A DNA stretch of 64,000 nt from Anomaloglossus baeobatrachus. Its lineage: Eukaryota; Chordata; Amphibia; Anura; Aromobatidae. The position numbers and the translations under genes are program-made. The notes beneath the pieces were generated by a model. The model had not been told where the DNA came from. It ran no database searches and saw only the letters and a list, made by a program, of their open reading frames with translations. How positions within the stretch are numbered: position 1 is the first letter of the stretch; the number at the start of each line of letters is the position of its first letter. Shown one piece after another: positions 10,257-21,018 of the stretch. The stretch is from contig NC_134354.1 of NCBI RefSeq assembly GCF_048569485.1, forward strand, positions 683,363,637-683,427,636, written 5' to 3'.

Positions 10257-11097
10257 TGTGACGCCCTGGCAAAACCAGGTAGTCATAGAAAGAGTTAAAC
10301 CTCCTTGGTACCACCTGATCCCACACTGGTACAGGAAGCAGCCGTACCTCCCCCAGGCGGGGAGGAGTTGAGTCAGTCGGTGGAAAGAGGGAGAGGAGTG
10401 CAGGCAAGGGTTGTGGCCCCTGTGCTGCAGGGGAAGTGAAGCAAAAAAAAGGCAGAAGTCTTGGAGCTGAAGTGGAGAGTAGGCTCAGGGTAACCTGTAG
10501 TGGACCGGGACAGGGGACATGTAGTGGCCCGCCGGTAGTGTGCATGGGACCCCGGACTTGTGCAAAGGGAGGACTTTCCCCATCCGAAACAGAGTAGGTG
10601 ACTCTTAGCTGGAGCGCAGGAGAGAGAGAGGGCCCTGCTTCTTGTATCGGTTGTGGGATCCGAACACCCCCGTACCAAAAGCCTACGGACACTGGCAATT
10701 TCTGGTTAAGTACTGGACTCTGTGTTTCCTGACCCTACACATGAAACCAACCTCATCCAACACCAGGACAACCTAACTGTGAGTTTCCTGCTCCCTGCAA
10801 TCCCTGCCACCACCACAACTCCCCCTGGGCCCCGGGGCAACCATCCCTACTCCCGGAAGGTTAACAACATCCAGCTGCCAGGCCAACGCCCCCAGGAGTC
10901 CACTCAGCGGTGGTGGTGGTGGTACCCCATTTGCCACATACCGTGGGTGGCGTCACGTACAAACTTTTCAAAATCCCATACACCATAACCCCCTTTTCAA
11001 TTGAAGTGACCGCGAGACCACAGGGTCCAGAGACCCTCGAGCCACCCACAGAAGGACCGGATCCGAGCAGCTAGGCTGCTGAGAGCGGGGCGGCACA
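10257..11097 (+). mobile_element. solo LTR, plus strand
   Basis: This 841-bp block begins TGTGACGCCCTGGC and ends GGGGCGGCACA, matching the termini of the full LTR elements further right. It contains the family's GGATCCGAGCAGC motif near 11058 and a PBS-like TGGCGTCACG core near 10948. I found no clean target duplication. It splits an older repeat whose end (CCTTAAGGGGTT) lies near 11268. Confidence 0.75.
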
Positions 11098-11275
11098 TCT
11101 CTATCTGGTTTAAGGGCATAAAAATTAAAAGTCTGAAAACTATGAAATTCTCATAAGCACTGGAATACTTTGAAGCATTCCAGAGTTATTACCTCATAAA
11201 GTGACGCCGGTCAGATTTGAAAAATGAGGCTCGGTCATTAACATACAAAGTGTCTTGGTCCTTAAGGGGTTCAAA
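11098..11275 (+). repeat. end of the degenerate ~370-bp repeat
   Basis: A(T/C)CTGGTTTAAGGGCATAAA leads to a GGTCCTTAAGGGGTT end, a motif I associate with the edge of a common amphibian repeat. Non-coding. Confidence 0.4.
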
Positions 11276-12155
11276 TAAGACAGACAAAAGCCAAAAAGTC
11301 AAGATTTGTAAGTAAAATAAAGAGATATTTGAGAAAGAAAATTAGCCTTCCATGTGAAGAGTATAGGGATATTACACAGCAAGGAGATCAGAAAGGATTA
11401 TCTGGTTAATTTCAGTTCAGAAAGCCTAATAGTAAACATTTCTGACAACAGTTCACTTATGGGTTTGCCTATAATTGTGTGAATCAAGCCTCATTTCTTA
11501 GAGATCCTTAAACGTCTGCTCCTGTTAACACCCGGTAATAGCCGCATACTCACTGATTGAGTTTATGATGTTCTCATTTTCTTTTCCTTTGAAATCACCA
11601 TAATTTCAACAGGGTTTTCAAACATAAATGAAACATCCACCTTAATGTATATTTTTGGTAACAGAAAGCTTTGACAGGTAGGGACATGTCAGGGAGAAGG
11701 GAAATATCAGATACACTGGAGAGAAGATGGTAGAGCGCCACTAACAAATGTTCTATGTAGGGTTCTACCCCACAAGTAGATGCCTGCCCCGGAGCATATA
11801 ACAAGTATTACATGCTTTTTTACCAAGTTGCTGATGCAATCTACAAATGTACTAATAATTATTAATATGAATGTTCAATTCCCACACAGTTTGTATATTC
11901 TCAGCATCTCTTGTTTACTTGGGGAGATTTACTGCTAAAAATGATTATTATTTAGAGCACATACAAGATACAATAAATACTAGCGTTTGCTGTCATGTTT
12001 ACACAGACTAATGATCAGGAATGAATATTCTTATTAATATTCGTTCAGCCAATTATTGGTTAGTGCTAAAGGCTATTCCTTGTATAATTGAGATAAGCAG
12101 CAATTTAGCATTTCATTAAATGCACAAGGAGATGTAACAATATTAATGTACTTAT
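11276..12155. other. no recognised feature
   Basis: AT-rich sequence without a coding signal, RNA gene or clear repeat that I can support. Confidence 0.5.
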
Positions 12156-12174
12156 CAAGGTTTTCTGAAGGCTA

Positions 12175-12620
12175 GGAGCAAATACTTGGCATTCGAATAG
12201 TTGAAGAAACTGGTATTTTATTGAGTAAGCTTGACCAGATACAGCACAGACGTTTCGTTCTAACATAGACCTTCATCAATGTGCACTGCAGTGTAGATGG
12301 TCTGCTCAGCTTGTGAGTGAAAGTAGCGCTGGTATAGCTCACGGTGTCCACCGCTGTGTAGCAAAAGCACTTTTGCCATGCAGCGGTGGACACTGTGAGC
12401 TACACCAGTGCTACTTTTACTCACAAGCTGAGCAGACCATCTACACTGCACACTGATGAAGGTCTATGTTAGACCGAAACGTCTGTGTTGTAACTGGTCA
12501 AGCTTACTCAATAAAATACCAGTTTCTTCAACTATTTGAGTGCCAAGTATTTGTTCTTTGCTACATACGGGACTGGATCCTAGTTGAGCACCTACTCCAC
12601 AGAAATATCAGGTATATCCA
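12175..12620. mobile_element. small Penelope-like palindrome with hammerheads
   Basis: The left arm (12180-12368) and right arm (12375-12556) are inverted copies; both contain AGCTTGACCAG-type, CTGCTCAGCTTGTGAGT-type and GTGTCCACCGCTG-type segments. A 19-bp duplication with one mismatch, CAAGGTTTTCTGA(A/T)GGCTA, flanks it (12156-12174 and 12621-12639). The right arm carries an intact hammerhead core. The left arm has the same motif on the minus strand with a changed first core base (TTGATGA). It is non-coding and non-autonomous. Confidence 0.75.
12448..12488 (+). ncRNA. type I hammerhead ribozyme motif
   Basis: Outer helix strands GCACA and TGTGT (five pairs including one wobble), core CTGATGA, helix II GGTC/GACC, core GAAAC, and GTC cleavage triplet. 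Helix III is reduced to the self-complementary ACGT, so activity would need a dimer. This is the form known from Penelope-like elements. Confidence 0.75.
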
Positions 12621-12639
12621 CAAGGTTTTCTGATGGCTA

Positions 12640-12892
12640 ACAAACAGATGACAACAAGTAGAATGTGAGAAAATTGCAACAAAGAAGGAAGCAAACAGTA
12701 ATGGCCCCCGTATTGTGGCTTCTTGGATTATACATAGTCGTATATTCGGAAAGTTCCATAACTGTATAATGAAATATTTAACAACACTTTGTTGGAGCTC
12801 CTCATTTTCAAGATCTCTGATGAACATAGAGACATGTATTTTTTAGGTTTAGAGGCTATAAACACTGAATTCATCACAGGGCTGCTGGTTTG
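12640..12892. other. no recognised feature
   Basis: Nothing supportable seen. Confidence 0.4.
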
Positions 12893-13255
12893 TAAGGTTA
12901 TGTGCACATGCTGAGTATTTGGTGCAGAAATGTTCTGCACCCAAGACTGCATCTTCTGGCAGAAAAAAACACCAAAAAATGAGGTGCATTTTTTAATGTG
13001 TTTTTCTGCCATGCATTTTTCATAATGAATTCAATGGGTGGAAAAGCTGAAAAACGCAGGAAAAAAGGGACCAAGAATTGACATGCTGCAGTTTTTTTCT
13101 GCACCAAAGTCTGCAAGGAAAAAAGGAAGCAACATGCACACAGCACTTCAGAATTCTCATTGACTTTGCTGGCATAAAGATAGACATGCGTATTTGATAC
13201 AAAACTGCACACAAAAAACGCATTAACAAAACGCAGCATACGCACACAGCCTTAG
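12893..13255. mobile_element. MITE, TAAGGTTATGTGCACATGC ends
   Basis: The left end TAAGGTTATGTGCACATGC is mirrored by a right end GCATACGCACACAGCCTTA. The interior is rich in TTTTTCTGC and GCAGAAAAA words and contains a long self-complementary middle. No transposase. Confidence 0.55.
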
Positions 13256-13665
13256 GCCCCTCACACGTCTGTGGAAAACCTATGTCTTTTGCATGGCTAT
13301 GGTAAAGGTGCGTATGTCCCATCCGTGTAGCGTGATTTTAGCACACTAGTGTTCACCGTGTGTTATTCGTGATAGCACACAGTGAGCAGGAACTTTTTAC
13401 TCACCTGTCCCCTGTACTGATGTCTCCGGTGCTGCTGTTTCCAGATCCATGGTGCAGTGAATATTCATGAGCATAATGAGTGGGCCTGGAAGCAAGTGAT
13501 GGCAGCGCCGTAGACAGCAGCGCTGGAGACCGGTGAGTATGGAAAATATTTTTTTCTCTGGTATGTGTCACACGGATCACACCACCGTGTGGTCCGCGTG
13601 ACATCAGTGCTGCTGGAGAAAATCGGACTTGTCTCCATGCGGAACACATGGAGACACGTGTGCTA
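13256..13665. repeat. possible further MITE remnant
   Basis: Begins GGCCCCTCACACGTCTGTGG and shows CACACGTG-type words near its right side (13649-13663). The second end is only partly recognisable. Confidence 0.3.
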
Positions 13666-14935
13666 CCTGAACAATTAGGTACAGTGTATTGTACTCTGCA
13701 CAGAGTACAGGCAGGTTATCGAAATATTATCTTATCTGACATCCTCACTCGTGTTGACTCTATGTACACCTGTCTCCTACAGCAAGAGGGATGTCCTTTG
13801 GATGTACCATGTACTTCTATTTACTCTCATTTGGGAGGGAGAATCATTTTACCATTCGATTCAGGCAACAAAAACGCTGTAAACAAAAGCAGCATAATTC
13901 AAAGACCTGGGCACTAAGGGGAGTTATTAATAAATGCATGGAAGTGTGAAGGGGGCATTATTAATATATAGAGGCATAAAGGGGACATTATTAATAAATG
14001 GAGGCAAAAATGAGGCAAGAGCAATATATTGAGACACAGAGTGGGGGGGGGCTATGATAATATAAAGGCATAAAGTAGCACTATATTAGTGGCGGAGGCA
14101 CTGTTACTCTGATAGGAACAAAAGAGAGGTAATACTACTACTGCACCTACCATACTATAAATTATTATATCACTATTGAGAGCTAGCATATTGTTAAGAA
14201 AATTAAGTGTTAAAAGTTATAGCAAAATGTATTTCCAAGAGATGACCTCATGACAGAGACAAAAGGAAAGTTTATAGATTTGTACTTCTCAAACAGCTGT
14301 TTCTGAGATACAGATACAACAGTCTAGTTCTATATCTCCATGGCGCAGGTAAGACGCTTCTGGCGTTGTCAAATGGTCACGAGTGGCTTGACAAAAGGAA
14401 TGTGACACTTTTAGCCCATGTCCTGGATACATCTATGTGGGGTGGCTCTTGAAGCACTGACTCCAGCAGCAGTCCACTCCTTGTGAATCTCCCCAAAATT
14501 TTTGAATGGCCTTCTCTTAACAATCCAAGGCTGTAGTTATCCCGGTTGCTTGTGCACCTTTCTCTACCACACTTGTTCCTTCCACTCAACTTTCCATTAA
14601 TATGCTTGGATACAGAACTCTGTGAACGCCAGCTTCTTTAGCAAGGACCTTTTGTGGCTTACCCTCCTTGCGGAGTGTGTCAATGACTGCCTGAGTGACT
14701 CTAGTGTATTCTAAAAGTATAAAAAATGCAGTGATGTACAATATGTTAAACAACAGCTTTGACATGTTATCTCATTGTCAGCAAAAATAAACTGCTGTCT
14801 TTGAATTCAAATGTCCATGTGTCTCTATTGATCAAATGTCCATGTGTCTCTATTGATAGATCCAGAGATTCTCCCGTGACAAATAACAATCAGCCAAAGG
14901 CTGTGTATTAAATTTTAAATAAATTAATAATTAAA
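13666..14935. other. no recognised feature
   Basis: Contains short purine-rich pieces with a repeated GGGCATTATTAATA(T/A)AT(A/G)GAGGC-like theme near 13920-14000, but no gene or assignable element. The open frames here are short and have no recognisable content. Confidence 0.4.
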
Positions 14936-15300
14936 AAAAAGTGTCATGGGGTCCCCCTTTTCTGATAACCAGCCAAGATAAAGCAGACAGTTGTGGGCTG
15001 GTATTATCAGGCTGGGAAGGCCCATGGTTATTTGGTCCTTTCCAGCGTTAAAATAGCAGCTGCAGCTGTCTCAGAAATGGTGCGTCACAATTGCCCAGGT
15101 GCAGTGCAATCAGGGTAATATTTTTGTGGTTGGATATCAGCTGTGTAATGTCAGTTGGCATCAAGCCCAGGTGTTAGCAATGGAGAGGTGTCTATCACAC
15201 ACCCCCATTACTAACTTAGTACTTGTAAAGTTAGAAAACACATACGGGAAAAAAATAGTTTATTTGAATGAATGAATAAATAAATATTACCGTCCTTTAT
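14936..15300 (+). repeat. dispersed repeat, second copy of the 405-1260 family
   Basis: Shares CCAGCCAAGATAAAGC, GGCTGGTATTATCAGGCTGG and CAATCAGGGTAATA with the repeat at 405-1260. Diverged and non-coding. Confidence 0.5.
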
Positions 15301-15533
15301 TACATAGTGTCCTCTCTTGTTATGAACATCCCCATACCTTACATATTGTATTCTCTTATTTTTATTATCTATACCACTCTTAGAAGGCTGATGAGCTGGT
15401 CTTTTTGTCAGATGCTGCTCCATCATCAGTAATTTTATATCTAACAAGAAAGGATTATGTAACAAAGGGGGTGCTGAGAATAACAACCCCCCCCCCTGAG
15501 AATACACTCTCTACAGTAAGAGCGAGTGCTATA

Positions 15534-16733
15534 TGACTCGCCCACCCCGGGGCTATGGGACACCCGGTGCCGGGCCGGACTAGTCCAGGGGGTCGTCAGT
15601 GGTGGCGGGGCCCGACTCCGTGACCCTGGCGGGAGTCAATTAATATGGCTTCAGTGTTGGGGGTGATTAAAGTTTATGTTATTCGTGACGCCACCTGTGG
15701 TTTGCGGCTATTAAGCCGCCGCTGCTGTATGAGGCCTCCGGGGTGATGGAACGGCAGCAAGGGTGTTACTGCTCCCCACAGGTGGAGCGGTGCCCCTGGG
15801 CAACTGTTGGTGCTTGTAAGTGTTGATGTAGTGGCGGCGGAATAACTGAGGCAACTCCAGAGGGTGCAATTTCAAGGTGTTTACTCACAGTTCCTGGTAG
15901 GCACACACTGGTGCCTCTGGACTGCTGAGACCCACTGTCAGGGACCTCCGCCGATCCTGGGTAGATCTAGGGGCAAAAGCCGGTACACCCCTCTATTGTG
16001 TCTCTTTCTTGGTCGTCTTCTAAGCCTCGTCTTTTATGGATGGACCTGGCTTGGCCGGGGGCTAGCCTAGTTGGTATTCTACCCCCTTTCCAGAGGTTCT
16101 GCTGTGGGCTGTAGCCCTGGGCGCGTGCAGCTGCCCTGGGCCTCGGTTTTTGCCTTTGGATCTGATTTCGCGTCCTTCAGCTTCTAGGGACCGTCCCCTC
16201 TATGCGGCCTGATCCCTCCACCTGTTTACTTCATGGAACAGGCCCCTAGCCTGAAAGCTGTCTGTGGCCCTGGAATCTCCTCTATTCTGCTTGGTGTCAC
16301 CTGGACCTACTGGGTCCCAGGGTCTTCACCAGGAAGCGTCGCTTTCTTCTTCTTGCTCCTGACTGACTAGAGCTCTTTCCTACTGTCTCTCCTTCTCCTC
16401 TGCCTCCCGCAGACCTCCTCACACTCCTTCCTTCTCTCTCTTCTCTCCAACTTCATCTGCCTAAACTCTGACCTTACTTTCTACTCTGCTCTCGGGTGGC
16501 TCCTCCCACCCCCCAGTTGCTAAGCTACCACCCTATGGGAGCAGGGATGGGTCTTACGGCCCCTCCCAGCATGCAGCATGGGAGGGTTGCTGCCACTTTC
16601 CCTGGTCCCTGTGTGTACCTAACAATGGTGTAGTGCAAATTTGCCTGTGGACCGGCGTTCACCCCTTTCCTTACCCAGGATGGGACATCACACCGCTGGA
16701 TGGGGTGGCGACGGAAGCCTCAGGGGCGCCACA
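15534..16733 (-). mobile_element. solo LTR with CTATA target duplication
   Basis: This 1200-bp TG...CA block is flanked by CTATA (15529-15533 and 16734-16738). On the minus strand it begins TGTGGCGCCCCTGAGGC and contains the PBS-like GGTGGCGTCACGAATA core near 15685-15700. No internal region remains. Confidence 0.8.
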
Positions 16734-16773
16734 CTATACATAACAAGAGAGAAAGCTATGTAATAAGGGACAA

Positions 16774-17842
16774 TGTAGCGCCCCTGAATACATCAGGGTG
16801 CTACAGGGAACTGCATCCTTTTCCCTCAGGTTGCAGGACCTACCCCCCATGGTTCCAGGTTCCCAGAAACCGGTGTCATCTCCATCAGCACCACAAATCC
16901 CAATCAACACCTCACATCATGACCTGTCAGACACACCAGTGGGTTGGTCTAGCTGGAAAAGGGCCGCCGACCTAGGGGTCAGGCAGGCTGGTAGGAGGGA
17001 GGAAGTGAGTCTAGTGAGAGCCCTCAAAATGAGAGGAGCTGGGGAGTGTTAGAAGGGAGCTAGAAGGACCGAAGTTGGGTCGCAGACAGTGGTCGGGGCC
17101 AAGAGGAGTCGGGGACTAGAAGCAGTGACATTGGAGAAGGGTGTGACGGACATAGTCTTGGAGGACTGTCGGCACCAGAAAGCCCAAAAGAACTGACCGG
17201 TACCGAGCACAACAGGGTAGAGGACCATAGGTCAGGAGCCGATTCAACGTCCTGACAATTGACCTGCAGAGGAAGGGGACCTTCAGGGACCTTCCCAAAG
17301 AGCTCAGAAACTGAGGGCATCAGCACACCATGGGGGACAGGGTTTTCCAGAGAAAGTAACCCACTAAAGTCCCAAGTGCCAGGCTATAGGGACCCACACG
17401 AACACGAAACTGTGCACGGAGGCAGGCTCCGGATTACTATGTAACACCAGTGGGACCGGGTACTTCAATGGGCTCCCCGCAGTGGCAGTGGCACACAGAG
17501 AATTTTGTTTACCTACAGCGTGTGTGTTTCCTTTACAAACTTCATCCAGCACCACGACTACAGTGAGTATCCTGGTCCCCTGCACCCTGCTATCCCAAAC
17601 AACTACCAACACCCCTGTGCCCAGGGCCTTCCGTACCTGTGGAGGGACTAACATTAGGCTGCTTAACTCCATCTGCCCCTTTATTCCTTACAGCAGCGGC
17701 GGTACTCCCATTACTGCAACCCACAGGTGGCATCACGAACTTCTCCACTGTAAATATCCCCATTTATGGATCAAAGTGTCTGCCAAGCCGGAGCCACAAC
17801 GATCCCGGATCCGAGCAGCCCCACTAACACCGGGGCGGCACA
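16774..17842 (+). mobile_element. solo LTR, plus strand
   Basis: Begins TGTAGCGCCCCTGAATAC and ends GGGGCGGCACA. It carries the family motif CGGATCCGAGCAGC near 17808 and the PBS-like TGGCATCACGAACTT near 17738. The flanks show only an imperfect 4-bp duplication (ACAA/ACAG). It lies 40 bp from the oppositely oriented LTR at 15534-16733 and belongs to a different subfamily. Confidence 0.75.
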
Positions 17843-18674
17843 ACAGCGTCATACATATTTAGAGGGAATGCAAAGTAAAAAGGGACTGTGCTATACATAA
17901 TGCTGCATTCCTGTATCTGTGTGAAGTGTTGATGTGCTGCCCAATTTTTCCATCAATTGATTTACCGCTGATGTCTCATCTGATTAATTTTCGGTTGTTT
18001 GTTCTCCATTTGCTCACACCTTCATGCCGACATCTTCTAGCCATGACTCGTCTTGTCACACTGATCATCGCAGACCTGAAAATAACAAGGTCACATATAT
18101 TGTATATATACATTTATCTTATGAATGAAGTTGGTGTGCAATCAACGTCACTGTCATGTACCACAGTCAAGGGCATGCTGACATCAGCTGTCGGCCTCTG
18201 ATTGGCCGGTGGAGTGTATTGCAGCACAGGGAGCCGGCAGGTTTTCTGCTCCACATAACAATAAAACTGAATGTGCATCCAAGGACACACATTCATCTGA
18301 AATAGTCACTAGTATCGGCGGGCCCCCTCTCCACCTCTGTGCCCCAGTGCACCAGCTGCGCCCCTGGATCGGTAGGGGTCCAACCTATAGGACCTGCACC
18401 GATTGGAAATACAGGGCACTCTCATTCTTGCTAGAATGAAGAACCAGTGTACTTGCCTGACCACTGCTTCCTTTATTACCTATGGATCTGCAAGCACTAC
18501 ACTCAGCTTTTTCTGGCAGCCCTATAAAAAATGAATTGAGCAATGGTTGGGCACACACACTCCCCCTCCATTCTAACATGGGATAAAAGTGACCCAGTGG
18601 TCAGACGCTCAAGGATCAATATGTTTTTAATCATCATGTGGATAGTTGATAAATTATCTTCACTGAATAATTCC
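17843..18674. other. no recognised feature
   Basis: No gene or assignable repeat seen. There is a short TATATA tract near 18095-18110. Confidence 0.4.
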
Positions 18675-19562
18675 TTTAAAAGGAAACCTGTCACTAGATT
18701 TTTACCTATCAAACTAAAAGAATCACCTTCTGCAGCTCCTGGGCTGCATTCTGTGAAGGTGCACCTTGGCCCTGACTCCTCTTCCAGACCCCAAAAATAA
18801 CTTTATAAAACTTGGCCATTAGGTATGCTAATTACCTTGGCTGGACAGATGGGCGGGCTCATTTTCTGCTCCTTTATCACCCTCCTGCCGCTGATCGCCG
18901 TCCTCCTTCCTTGATTGACGGGATGACGCCCTCCATCATCCACTTCGTCGCATTTTCAAATCTCGCGCCTGTGCAGTTAAGTCTGCTCGCACAGGCGCAG
19001 TTCGCTCTGCCATATCGCGGCCAGAGCAGAAAACATAACTGCCCTAGCTCGCTCCGGTGAGCTAAATGCGCAGGCGATTATGGGCAGGTACGAGCATGGC
19101 GCTGGTGACGATGACGCTGTGCGTGACCTCACCAGCGCCATGCTCATACCCGCCCATAATCTCGCAGCTGCGCATTTAGCTCACCGGCGCGAGCGAGGGC
19201 AGCTGTTTTCTGCTCTGCCCGCGTTATGGCAGAGCGAACTGCGCCTGCGCGAGCAGACTTAACTGCACAGGTGCGAGATTTGAAAATCAAACGAGGAGGT
19301 TGACGGAGGGCATCATGCCGTCAATCAAGGAAGGAGGACGGCGATCAGCGGCAGGAGGGGGATAAAGTAGCAGAAAATGAGCCTGCCCATCTAGCCAATC
19401 AAGGTAATTAGCATACCTAACGGCCAAGTTTTATAAAGTTATTTTTGAGGTCTGGAAGGGGAGTCAGGGCCAAGGTGCACCTTCATAGAATGCAGCGCAG
19501 GAGCTGCAGAAGTTGATTCTTTTAGTTTAATAGGTAAAAATCTGGTGATAGGTTCCCTTTAA
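18675..19562. mobile_element. foldback element (~0.89 kb inverted repeat)
   Basis: Two arms of about 420-440 bp are inverted copies with few mismatches. The ends are TTTAAAAGGAAACCTGTCAC and its inverted partner GTGATAGGTTCCCTTTAA. Both arms carry matching TGGCCATTAGGTATGCTAATT / AATTAGCATACCTAACGGCCA-type, GCGGCAGGAGGG-type and CGCACAGGCGCAG-type segments. The centre is a short spacer near 19105-19125. There is no coding capacity. It is a non-autonomous foldback-type DNA element; its superfamily is not determined. Confidence 0.8.
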
Positions 19563-20129
19563 GAATTTTTATACTTTATCTAATGTGTAAACACAATTGA
19601 TTCACATTTTTTAAACCAAAACTAGGGTTGTATACCAAACACAGAAAACATAGACTGGAAAAATACTGGTCAAATATTGAAATATGAATGCGACACAAGG
19701 TTGTGAAGTTATCTCACTCAAATCTCATTTACACAGTTCTAATAATCCTGTAATGAGCTTTATAAACATTAGCAATTATAATACACATCAGAACTTATTA
19801 TTAAATCATGACAGTAGAAGTCAAACACCAAAGTGAGTTTGGAAAAGTGAAAAACAATCACAGACGACCAGTTTGGACAGCAATGTAACTGATGCAATGC
19901 TGCCAAAAGCATGCATACTCTATTACCAATATGACAGATCTAACATCTAAATAATTATTGTTATTACTATACCCAATCCAGGAATAGTAATTATGCATCA
20001 ATTATTAGCTTAGTGTAGAAGGTCAAAAATGCTCAAAACTTGACTTGAAACTTGAAATAATTGACTGCAATGTGGTCTCTATTTCATTATATACCTTGTA
20101 CTGTATAGCCAAGTTATATGGAAAACATT
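19563..20129. other. no recognised feature
   Basis: AT-rich sequence without supportable features. Confidence 0.4.
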
Positions 20130-20339
20130 TGTAGCGCCCCACGGGGCAGACCATAGATGGCGTCACGACAATCTTCCTATTACAACCCCTATCTTCCTCC
20201 CTCCTTATTGGTGTACACCTCGGGGCACGAAGCCGGGCAGGCAACAGCGACATCCCAGATTATCACTCCGGCCCGGTGACAAGTAACTCAGGTATGAGGA
20301 CCTGTGCCTGATCCCCTCTGCCCCCTGGGTGCTTCATTT

Positions 20340-20357
20340 TGGCGTCACAAACAGGAT
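20340..20357 (+). other. primer-binding-site candidate
   Basis: TGGCGTCACAAACAGGAT lies 3 bases after the 5' LTR. The same motif with GAACAGGAT follows the LTRs of the other family members. The TGGCG start and AGGAT end resemble the complement of a tRNA 3' end (serine-like), but I cannot assign the tRNA. Confidence 0.6.
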
Positions 20358-20678
20358 TTCGTGCCCAGGCCAAAAACCTGGGTACTGTGTGCCTTACTGG
20401 ACTGTGTTTAATGTTTTTGCTTAAAAAGGACAGTCGCCATTAGTCATTCCGAAAAGAAAAGGGGACATGCCGTCGTGGGCGGCACCCTGAAAAGCGCGCG
20501 AACAGAGGCTCTACTGTTGGAGTCGAATGCTACCAACCCGAAAGAAAAGATCTTGTCAATTAAGACAGAAGACCCGGATGATCCGGACATTGCACCTGTA
20601 ACACCGAAGATGCTGGACTTGCAGCTTTGAGCTTTTGGAGAAGAAGCACCTCTGCTGAATGTCGGCAGGGAAGGACTC

Positions 20679-21014
20679 TTGGATCTGTCAAAAACCTGCT
20701 CTCCGACCGATGCTGCCCTGATGGCCCCCGCGGCTCACCCGGGCTCCTGGAGAGCCCAGCATGGGCAATATAAACCCTTGGAGCCCCGTGAAGGAGGAAA
20801 GACTGAGGTAACTGCGATTCAGCCTCTACAGAGTGTCATGTGGGAGGGGCACTCCAGAGCTGTTCCTAAGAAGGAACCCACTTTTGGCACCATAAACATC
20901 CTAATACCGGTTTGTAGCTGTTGCAAGCAGGCTGGACATTACAACGGAAGATGTCTATTGAGTGCCCAGAGCCAGGGTGTTGGGAACAGCCTTCTGGCAC
21001 CACCAGCAGCCAAG
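20679..21014 (+). pseudogene. gag-like fragment with CCHC zinc knuckle
   Basis: This open fragment lies in the internal region of the outer LTR element. At 20913-20954 it encodes a knuckle with spacing C-x2-C-x4-H-x4-C (CSCCKQAGHYNGRC), the nucleocapsid signature of retroelement Gag proteins that binds RNA. The rest shows no recognised domain. It is a fossil piece of a broken element. Confidence 0.65.
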
Positions 21015-21018
21015 CAAG

